Below, piece by piece: positions 1-4,980 of a stretch of 7,057 bases of DNA. The notes under the pieces are model-generated. The model was not told the origin of the DNA, ran no database searches, and saw only the letters and a program-made list of their open reading frames with translations. Positions within the stretch are counted from its first letter, which is position 1, and each line of letters starts with the position of its first letter. The position numbers and the translations under genes are program-made. The DNA comes from Pseudomonadota bacterium (GTDB taxonomy: Bacteria > Pseudomonadota > Gammaproteobacteria > Burkholderiales > Burkholderiaceae_B), in NCBI GenBank assembly GCA_023432075.1, contig JAEYVD010000056.1, positions 1 through 7,057 of the forward strand, written 5' to 3'.

Positions 1-657
1 CAGCTCCTGCAGCTTCAGGCCAAGCTGAACAAGACCATCGTCTTCATCACGCACGATCTGGACGAAGCGCTGCGCCTGGGCAACCGCATCGCCATCCTGA
101 AGGACGGCGAACTGGTGCAGGAGGGCACGCCGGAAGACATCCTGCTGAACCCGGCCAACGATTACGTGCAGTCGTTCCTGCAAGACGTGAACCGCACCAA
201 GGTGCTCAACGCCACGCACGCCGTGAATCCGGCGCGCCTGACGCTGACGATGCGCTCGCGCCCGGCGCACGCCGTGGACCGCATGAAGGCGCTGAACTAC
301 GAGTACGCGCCGGTGCTGGATGGCAAGCGTCTGGCTGGCGTGCTGACCGCCGAGGCCGCCGAGAAGGCGATGCAGGAAGGCGTGCGCGACGTGTCCCGCT
401 TCGTCGAGGACCTGGCGTCGGTGCCGGCCACGGCTGGACTGGGCGAGGTGCTGGCACAACTGGTGCACAGCGACCAGCCGGTGGCGGTGACGGGCGAGGA
501 CGACGAGTTCCTGGGCATGCTGTCGCGCAAGAAGGTCGTGGAGCTGGTGACCCCGGCCCTGACCGAGACGCAGGTGGCGGGCGACGCTGCCACGCCCGAT
601 GCGGCTGCGTTGACGGCCCAGCCCGAGCAGGAAAGCGAGGGCAAGGCCGCCGCCTGA
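1..657 (+). CDS. proV: Glycine betaine/L-proline ABC transporter ATP-binding subunit, C-terminal part (5' end outside window)
   Basis: Partial gene, open from base 1 in frame 1, with 218 residues visible before the TGA at 655-657. The Walker A, signature and Walker B motifs lie outside the window. The visible part begins just before the ABC H-loop (ITHDLDEAL, His codon at 52-54) and continues with RIAILKDGELVQEGTPEDI, which is characteristic of the ProV/OpuAA branch. After the nucleotide-binding domain come two divergent CBS-like segments, roughly visible residues 78-127 and 130-185, then an Ala/Glu-rich tail of about 30 residues. In this family the cytoplasmic ATPase drives compatible-solute import through a ProW-type permease, and the CBS pair gates activity according to ionic strength. 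The permease and binding protein are presumably upstream. Family assignment is firm. The exact substrate (betaine, choline or proline) is inferred, so the symbol is a family label. Confidence 0.88.
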   Translation, partial: QLLQLQAKLNKTIVFITHDLDEALRLGNRIAILKDGELVQEGTPEDILLNPANDYVQSFLQDVNRTKVLNATHAVNPARLTLTMRSRPAHAVDRMKALNYEYAPVLDGKRLAGVLTAEAAEKAMQEGVRDVSRFVEDLASVPATAGLGEVLAQLVHSDQPVAVTGEDDEFLGMLSRKKVVELVTPALTETQVAGDAATPDAAALTAQPEQESEGKAAA

Positions 658-682
658 TCCCCGCATCGTCGGCATGACCCCA

Positions 683-716
683 TGCGCCCGCGTGCACCCG
701 CTTGCACGCGGGCGCA
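683..716 (+). terminator. Perfect 14-bp GC-rich hairpin after the ABC ATPase gene
   Basis: Bases 683-696 (TGCGCCCGCGTGCA) are exactly complementary in reverse to 703-716, with a 6-nt loop (CCCGCT). The hairpin starts 25 nt after the proV-like stop codon. It has no T-tract on either side, so it is not a canonical intrinsic terminator. It could end or stabilise the 3' end of the upstream transcript. The structure is certain; the role as terminator is inferred from its position. Confidence 0.5.
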
Positions 717-729
717 GTCACGATATGAT
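702..729 (+). promoter_or_regulatory. Possible sigma-70 promoter for the tautomerase gene
   Basis: TATGAT at 724-729 matches the -10 consensus in five of six positions. TTGCAC at 702-707 is a weak -35 element placed 16 nt upstream. Transcription would begin near 735-737. The -35 element would lie inside the right arm of the preceding hairpin. This is a pattern match only. Confidence 0.3.
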
Positions 730-734
730 GGCTT

Positions 735-753
735 GCCGGCCGGCTTGGCCGGC
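735..753 (+). other. Short GC hairpin in the leader of the tautomerase gene
   Basis: GCCGGCC (735-741) pairs with GGCCGGC (747-753) around a GGCTT loop and is followed by TTTCCTC. It ends 30 nt before the tautomerase ATG. It could be a weak second terminator for the upstream operon. If the TATGAT promoter is used, it would instead form a 5'-end stem on the tautomerase mRNA. The T-run is too short to decide. Confidence 0.3.
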
Positions 754-783
754 TTTCCTCGTCATGCACCCTCGGAACCTGTC

Positions 784-1158
784 ATGCCCCTCTTGAACGT
801 CCAGATCATGCAAGGCCATTCGGCCGCCCAGAAAGCCGCCCTGTTGAAGGCGGCGTCCAACGCGGTGGTCGAAAGCATCGCGGCCCCGGTGCCCAGCGTG
901 CGCGCCGTGCTGCACGAAATCCCGGCGGAACACGTGATCGTGGCGGGCGAAATCGGCAAGCGCATGGCGCGCGTGGACGTGGACCTGATCGAAGGCCGCG
1001 ACGAAGCCAAGAAGGCTGCGCTGATCGCGGCGCTGAACCAGGCCGTGTGCGCCAGCCTCGATATGTCGGGCGAAGACGTGCGCGTGATCCTGCGCGACGT
1101 GCCCAAGACGGACATGGGCGTGGCCAACGGGCTGAGCGCCAAGGCTGCCGGACGCTGA
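784..1158 (+). CDS. Fused (tandem) 4-oxalocrotonate tautomerase-like protein
   Basis: The 124-residue product is about twice the usual 4-OT length of about 62 residues. It aligns to 4-OT twice without gaps. Half one starts at Pro2 (Pro1 after Met removal), the family's catalytic base, and keeps the Arg39 equivalent (residue 40), but has His in place of Arg11. Half two starts at Ala62 where Pro would be, and keeps both the Arg11 equivalent (residue 72, in EGRDEAKK) and the Arg39 equivalent (residue 100). Fused tautomerases of this kind include the cis-CaaD and malonate-semialdehyde-decarboxylase groups, acting on small unsaturated or halogenated acids. The substrate here is unknown. The ATG at 784 is chosen because it alone places Pro directly after Met. 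The ribosome-binding site is weak (CGGAA about 8 nt upstream). The longer reading from 682 would bury Pro1 and start at the edge of the hairpin. It is probably monocistronic and convergent with the Bug gene. Confidence 0.85.
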   Translation: MPLLNVQIMQGHSAAQKAALLKAASNAVVESIAAPVPSVRAVLHEIPAEHVIVAGEIGKRMARVDVDLIEGRDEAKKAALIAALNQAVCASLDMSGEDVRVILRDVPKTDMGVANGLSAKAAGR

Positions 1159-1180
1159 TCCGGCCCACCCGCAGAACAGA

Positions 1181-1205
1181 AAACGCCCGCTTGCCGCGGG
1201 CGTTT
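1181..1205. terminator. Bidirectional intrinsic terminator between the tautomerase and Bug genes
   Basis: AAACGCCCGC (1181-1190) and GCGGGCGTTT (1196-1205) form a perfect 10-bp stem with a TTGCC loop. The plus-strand exit reads GTTTCTCTT and the minus-strand exit reads GTTTTCTGTT, so both directions end in a T-rich run. It starts 22 nt past the tautomerase stop and lies 28 nt past the Bug stop on the other strand. This fits a shared terminator for convergent genes. Confidence 0.85.
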
Positions 1206-1233
1206 CTCTTGGGCGAATACGCGGGCTGCGCAG

Positions 1234-2199
1234 TCAGTCCAGCTTCACGTTGGCCGCCTTGACCACCTCGCCCCACCGCGCGATCTCGCTCTTGATGTAG
1301 GCGGCGTATTCCTGCGGCGTCGACCCCAGCGCCTGCGCCCCCTGCACCTTGAGCTGCTTTTGCATTTCCGGGGACTTGAGCGCGCGCAGGATTTCGGCGT
1401 TGAGCTTGTCGATGATGGGCGCGGGCGTGCCGGCCGGCACGCCGACGCCTTGCCCGGCGCCCATGCCAAAGCCCGGCGCCACCGTTTCCGCCACTGTCGG
1501 CACGTTGGGCAACTGGTCGCTGCGGGTCTCGCTGGTCACCGCCAGGGCGCGCAGCTTGCCTTCGCGGATGAAGCCCAGCGAGTCGTTCAGCGTGTTGGTC
1601 ATCACCTGCACCTGGCCGCCGACCAGATCGGTCATGGCCGGGGCGCTGCCGCGATAGGGCACGTGGACCGCGTCGATGTTCAGCGACTTGAGGAGCAGCA
1701 ATGCGCCCAGATGCGTGACGTTGCCCGCGCCCGCCGAGCCGTACGACAGCTTGCCGGGATGCTTGCGGGCGTAGTCGACAAAAGCCGGCGCGGTGTCCGC
1801 GGGCACGGACGGATGCACCAGGAGGACGAGCGGGATGACGGCCGTGCTGGAGACGGGCGCAAAGTCCTTGACCGGGTCGAAGGCCAGCGAGCGATACAGG
1901 TTGGGGCTGAGCGCGATGGAAGAGGTGTTGTACAGCACCGTATAGCCATCGGGCTTGGCCGCGGCCGCGTACTGCATGCCGATGTTGCCGTTGGCGCCGC
2001 CCTTGTTTTCGACGACGACGGTCTGGCCGAGCTGGTCGGTGAGCTGTTTGGCCAGCACCCGCGCCACCAGGTCGGTCGGCCCGCCTGGGGGGAACGGCAC
2101 CACCATCGTGATCGGGCGGTCGGGCCATGTGGCCTGGGCGCTTGCGGCGCCTCCCAGCGCCAGTGTGGCCAGCGTGGCCGCCAGCAGTGCTTTTTTCAT
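1234..2199 (-). CDS. Bug/TctC-family periplasmic solute-binding protein
   Basis: 321 residues, the normal length for the family. The N-terminus is a Sec signal peptide: KK, then a hydrophobic stretch to about residue 17, with likely cleavage after ASA (21) or AQA (23). The mature protein starts TWPDRPI and carries the Bug hallmarks PFPPGGPTDL (35-44) and VVVENKGGANGNIG (61-74). A two-lobed periplasmic binding fold is expected. Bug proteins bind small carboxylates, amides or aromatics, and many are orphans without a linked TctA/TctB permease. No permease is present here. It is the last gene of the CoA-transferase/MaoC cluster, 80 nt after the MaoC stop, and has its own good ribosome-binding site, AAGGAG, 6 nt before the ATG. 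Its ligand is probably the acid that the linked enzymes activate (inference). Confidence 0.93.
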   Translation of the reverse strand: MKKALLAATLATLALGGAASAQATWPDRPITMVVPFPPGGPTDLVARVLAKQLTDQLGQTVVVENKGGANGNIGMQYAAAAKPDGYTVLYNTSSIALSPNLYRSLAFDPVKDFAPVSSTAVIPLVLLVHPSVPADTAPAFVDYARKHPGKLSYGSAGAGNVTHLGALLLLKSLNIDAVHVPYRGSAPAMTDLVGGQVQVMTNTLNDSLGFIREGKLRALAVTSETRSDQLPNVPTVAETVAPGFGMGAGQGVGVPAGTPAPIIDKLNAEILRALKSPEMQKQLKVQGAQALGSTPQEYAAYIKSEIARWGEVVKAANVKLD

Positions 2200-2205
2200 G
2201 GTTGT

Positions 2206-2211
2206 CTCCTT
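2206..2211 (-). promoter_or_regulatory. Strong ribosome-binding site of the Bug gene
   Basis: On the minus strand, AAGGAG lies 6 nt upstream of the ATG at 2199-2197. This is the best Shine-Dalgarno match in the cluster and fixes the start codon. It suggests that the binding protein is translated more strongly than the enzymes. Confidence 0.75.
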
Positions 2212-2235
2212 GTGCTGTTATGGGTACTGCGAACT

Positions 2236-2269
2236 GGCGGCCGCGTCCTCTCGCGGGACTCGTGCCGCC
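2236..2269 (-). other. Imperfect hairpin in the MaoC-Bug intergenic spacer
   Basis: GGCGGC (2236-2241) pairs with GCCGCC (2264-2269). After a one-base bulge, CG pairs with CG. After a C/T mismatch, GTCC (2245-2248) pairs with GGAC (2256-2259) around a 7-nt loop. This gives about 12 bp in total. It lies between the MaoC stop and the Bug ribosome-binding site and has no T-tract. Such spacer stems often act in mRNA processing or stability; that role is inferred. Confidence 0.4.
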
Positions 2270-2279
2270 GCAGGGGCAT

Positions 2280-2759
2280 TCAGCCGGGTCTGCCGGCCAG
2301 CATGCGCACGGCCGTGTAGGCCATCACCGGCTTGCCGTGCTGGTTGCGGACGTCGATTGCGGATGTGACCACCGCGCGGTTGTGTTGCGAGGTCGGGCGC
2401 ACGCCGGTCACTTCGATCTCGGCCCAGATCGTGTCGCCGACCACCACAGGCGCGATCATCTTTTTGTGGACTTCCAGCAGCGCCAGGCCCGTTCCCTGCA
2501 CCATGCCCTGCATGATCAGCCCTTCGATCAGGCCATAGGTCAGCGCGCCGGGGGCGGGCCGGCCCTTTATCGCGCCGTGGCTGTAGGTGGCGTCGATGAA
2601 GATGGTCTCCAGCATGCCCGTGACGCTGATGAAGTTGACGATGTCGGTCTCGGTGACTGTGCGGCGAAACGTCCGAAAGCGCTGGCCGACCGTGAGGTCC
2701 TGCCAGTAGTAGCCCTGGCCCAGTTGGGCGGCGGGCGCGGCGTTGCGGTCTTGGGTCAT
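2280..2759 (-). CDS. MaoC-like hot-dog domain protein (putative acyl-CoA hydratase/dehydratase)
   Basis: 159 residues, a single MaoC-like hot-dog domain. The N-terminal GQRFRTFRRTVTETDIVNF, the APVVVGDTIWAEIEVTGVRP strand pair (103-122) and the C-terminal VMAYTAVRML all fit acyl-dehydratase relatives. At the place where R-specific enoyl-CoA hydratases carry the catalytic Asp-x-Asn-Pro-x-His signature, this protein reads G48-M-L-E-T-I-F54. By my alignment the Asp and His are therefore replaced by Met49 and Phe54. It may use other residues or have a different thioester chemistry. Its ATG (2759-2757) overlaps the stop of the CoA-transferase gene as ATGA and has AAGGA 6 nt upstream (2770-2766), so the two are translationally coupled. 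The likely role is processing the acyl-CoA made by that transferase. The fold is fairly certain; the reaction is not known. Confidence 0.85.
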   Translation of the reverse strand: MTQDRNAAPAAQLGQGYYWQDLTVGQRFRTFRRTVTETDIVNFISVTGMLETIFIDATYSHGAIKGRPAPGALTYGLIEGLIMQGMVQGTGLALLEVHKKMIAPVVVGDTIWAEIEVTGVRPTSQHNRAVVTSAIDVRNQHGKPVMAYTAVRMLAGRPG

Positions 2760-4003
2760 GCGGTGTCCTTGGCGTTGTCGGAAGAGGGGGAGGGCGCTTG
2801 GCCGGCGGCGCCCGCTTGCAGCAGGGCGTCGATGTCGGCCGGTGCAAGGCCGGCCTGGCGCAGCACCTCGCGGGTGTGCTCGCCCAGGCGCGGCGGCATG
2901 GCGGGCGGCACGCTGGACTGCTGCAGGCGCACCGGGTTGCGGGGAAAGCGGTAGTGGCTGCCGGACGCGCTTTGCAGCGGCACGAAGAAGCCGACGCTCC
3001 CCAGGTGCGGATCGGTTTCCAGGTCTTCCAGCCGGTTCACGGGCGCGGCCGGAATCTCCAGCCGCTCGCACAGGGCAAGCCAGTACGCCGTGTCGTGGGC
3101 CGCCACGATGCCCGCCTGCAGCTCGTACAGCGTCTCGATGTGCCGGGTGCGCGCCGAGATGTCGGCAAAACGCGCGTCTTGCGCCAGGTCGGGGCGGCCT
3201 GCGGCATTGAAGAAATCGCGCCAGTGGGCATCCGTGTAGGGCATCAGGCACACGTGCCCATCGGCGGTCTGGCAAGGCCGGCGCCACGGCGTCAGCACCC
3301 GCGGGTAACCGGCCGGGCCGGGCGCATCGGCCAGATGGCGGCCGTAGTAATGCTCCACCAGGGCAAATGACGCCATGCTCTCGAACATGGGCACTTCCAG
3401 CTGCTGGCCCCGGCCCGTGCGCTCGCGCTGGAACAACGCGGCCAGGATGGCGTGCGCGGCGATCAGGCCGCAAGTCTTGTCGGCCGCGACGGTGGGCAGG
3501 TAGCGCGGCGCGCCGGTCTGGCGGCCGACCAGGTCGGCAAACCCGGACAGGCCCTGGATGATGTCGTCGTAAGCCGGGCGGCCGTCGTAGGCGCCGCCTT
3601 CGCCAAAACCATACAGGCCGGCATACACCAGCCGCGGATGGCGCGCGCACAGCGTGTCGGGGTCCAGTCCCAGCGCCGCCATCTTGGCCGGCCGCATGCT
3701 GTGCATCAGCACGTCGGCCTGGTCCACCAGCGTCAGCAGCGCCTCGCGCGCGGCCGGCTGCTTCAGGTCCAGCACGATGCTGCGCTTGTTGCGGTTCAGC
3801 CCCAGAAAGATCGCGGACAGGCCGGCCTCCTGCGCGGGGCCGGTGTGCCGGGTGGAATCGCCGCCGGGCGCTTCGACCTTGATGACGTCCGCCCCGTAGT
3901 CGGCCAGGATCTGCGAGGCATAGGGGCCGAACACGACAGAGGTCAGGTCCAGGATGCGGACGCCGTCCAGCGCGGAGGCGGCGGGAGAGAGAGGTGTCGT
4001 CAT
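2756..4003 (-). CDS. Class III CoA-transferase (CaiB/BaiF family)
   Basis: 415 residues, the usual family length. Typical elements are LDGVRILDLTSVVFGPYASQ (12-31), LADYGADVIKVEAPGGD (33-49), a LNRNKRSIVLDLK block (69-81) and RERTGRGQQLEVPMFESM (193-210). Asp175 in VAADKTCG aligns by motif with the catalytic Asp169 of formyl-CoA transferase, which forms the acyl-enzyme anhydride. The enzyme would move CoA from a donor thioester to a carboxylic acid in the cytoplasm; donor and acceptor cannot be read from sequence. It is the first gene of the minus-strand cluster. The ATG at 4003 is chosen because AGGA lies 8 nt upstream (4015-4012). An in-frame ATG at 4030 lacks any such site and would run into the divergent promoter. 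The C-terminal 18 or so residues are a Ser/Ala-rich tail. Confidence 0.93.
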   Translation of the reverse strand: MTTPLSPAASALDGVRILDLTSVVFGPYASQILADYGADVIKVEAPGGDSTRHTGPAQEAGLSAIFLGLNRNKRSIVLDLKQPAAREALLTLVDQADVLMHSMRPAKMAALGLDPDTLCARHPRLVYAGLYGFGEGGAYDGRPAYDDIIQGLSGFADLVGRQTGAPRYLPTVAADKTCGLIAAHAILAALFQRERTGRGQQLEVPMFESMASFALVEHYYGRHLADAPGPAGYPRVLTPWRRPCQTADGHVCLMPYTDAHWRDFFNAAGRPDLAQDARFADISARTRHIETLYELQAGIVAAHDTAYWLALCERLEIPAAPVNRLEDLETDPHLGSVGFFVPLQSASGSHYRFPRNPVRLQQSSVPPAMPPRLGEHTREVLRQAGLAPADIDALLQAGAAGQAPSPSSDNAKDTA

Positions 4004-4074
4004 GGCGGAAATCCTATCGGCGCCGCACATACGCGTCTAATATGGCTTCGGTATTGCTTGATACGGAATCTGTT
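4004..4074. promoter_or_regulatory. Divergent promoter/operator region between the CoA-transferase and LysR genes
   Basis: This 71-bp gap is AT-richer than its surroundings. It contains the inverted repeat GTAT-N6-ATAC (4051-4064) and a further ATAC at 4029-4032, so ATAC/GTAT elements alternate at centre spacings of about 22 and 10 bp. LysR-type operators are usually imperfect dyads containing T-N11-A; the dyad here is T-N10-A, so the match is approximate. TAATAT (4038-4043) could serve as a -10 for the LysR gene. CATATT on the minus strand (4044-4039) could serve the CoA-transferase gene. The regulatory role is strongly suggested by gene layout; the exact boxes are tentative. Confidence 0.55.
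4011..4016 (-). promoter_or_regulatory. Ribosome-binding site that decides the CoA-transferase start
   Basis: On the minus strand, TAGGAT lies 8 nt before the ATG at 4003-4001. The alternative ATG at 4030-4028 has no purine-rich sequence upstream, so the shorter protein is preferred. Confidence 0.6.
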
Positions 4075-4974
4075 ATGGCTATAGATTTGCGCCAGCTTCG
4101 GCAATTCGTCACGATTGCCGAACTGGGCAGTTACCGCCGCGCGGCCGACGCGCTGCACATCGCGCAGCCCGCGCTGTCGGTGTCGATCCAGAAACTGGAG
4201 CACGCGGTGGGCGTGCCGCTGCTGGTGCGGGGCGCCAAGGGCGTCTCGACGACGCCGGCGGGCGACGCGCTGATGGCCGACGCGCGCCGCGCGCTGTTTC
4301 ATACCGACCAGGCACGCCAGGCCGCCCGCCGGGTGGCGTTGGGCGAATGGGGGACGTTGCGGCTGGGCTTCGTGGGCTCGGCCACTTACATGCTGCTGCC
4401 GCGTTGCCTGCCCGCCTTCCGGACGCAGTATCCGGACGTGCAGCTTGATCTGCGCGAGGACAGCACGGTCGGCCTGGTGGCGATGCTGCGCGCCAACGAG
4501 ATCGACGCCGGTCTGGTGCGCGGGCCGCTGGCCGAAGACAACGAACTGGATTCGTGGGTGGTCGAGCGCGATGACCTGATCCTGGCCGTGCCCGCCCGGC
4601 ATCCGCTGGCCGGCGCCGGCCCGATCGCGCTGGAACGCATGCGGTCCGAAAACTTCGTGCTGTATTCGCCGGCCAAGGTGCCGGGGCTGAACGGCGTGAC
4701 GCTGGCGCTATGTCACAAGGCGGGGTTTTCGCCTCGCATCAGCCAGGAAGCGATCCAGGTGCAGACGCTGGTCAGCCTGGTCGCCAGCGGCCTGGGCGTG
4801 GCGCTGGTGCCCGGCGTGACCCGCGCCTATTCGACGCCGCATGTGGCCTTTGTGCGCTTGACCGACGCGGACGCGCAGGGCGCGCTGTCCCTGTCGCTGG
4901 TGACGCATCGCGACACCTCCTGCGCGTCCGTGCTGCGGCTGCGGGACAGCATGCTGGCGCCGGCCCCGGCCTGA
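4075..4974 (+). CDS. LysR-family transcriptional regulator
   Basis: 299 residues, standard for the family. The N-terminal winged helix-turn-helix spans about residues 3-62 (LRQLRQFVTIAELGSYRRAA, then LHIAQPALSVSIQKLE as the recognition helix, then PLLVRGAKGVSTTPAG). The linker helix runs to about 90. The two-lobed effector domain runs from about 93 (WGTLRLGFVGSATYMLLPRC) and ends with SLVASGLGVALVPG (240-253) and a final strand near 270-284. The protein is expected to repress itself and activate the divergent CoA-transferase/MaoC/Bug genes in response to a pathway metabolite. The ATG at 4075 puts the HTH at the normal position; an upstream in-frame ATG at 4042 would overlap the putative promoter. 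The ribosome-binding site is weak (CGGAA). The stop lies 6 nt from the end of the convergent HD-Pnk gene. Confidence 0.93.
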   Translation: MAIDLRQLRQFVTIAELGSYRRAADALHIAQPALSVSIQKLEHAVGVPLLVRGAKGVSTTPAGDALMADARRALFHTDQARQAARRVALGEWGTLRLGFVGSATYMLLPRCLPAFRTQYPDVQLDLREDSTVGLVAMLRANEIDAGLVRGPLAEDNELDSWVVERDDLILAVPARHPLAGAGPIALERMRSENFVLYSPAKVPGLNGVTLALCHKAGFSPRISQEAIQVQTLVSLVASGLGVALVPGVTRAYSTPHVAFVRLTDADAQGALSLSLVTHRDTSCASVLRLRDSMLAPAPA

Positions 4975-4980
4975 CCTGCG

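Noticed and set aside
806..2128. 440-codon minus-strand frame across the tautomerase and Bug genes
   Set aside because: It runs through the terminator and two well-supported genes in another frame; its Arg/Pro/Ala/Gly-rich composition marks it as a shadow.
1360..2319. Long plus-strand reading frame (319 codons) opposite the Bug gene
   Set aside because: It is antisense to a clear signal-peptide-bearing Bug protein, its translation is rich in Arg, Gly, His and Gln typical of GC-rich shadow frames, and it shows no recognisable motif.
2760..3650. Upstream extension of the MaoC-like gene into the CoA-transferase
   Set aside because: The extension is the CoA-transferase sequence read in a different frame; the ATGA overlap with AAGGA upstream gives a convincing start at 2759.
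3452..4084. 210-codon plus-strand frame opposite the CoA-transferase
   Set aside because: Overlaps the divergent promoter and the LysR start, lacks motifs and has shadow-like composition.
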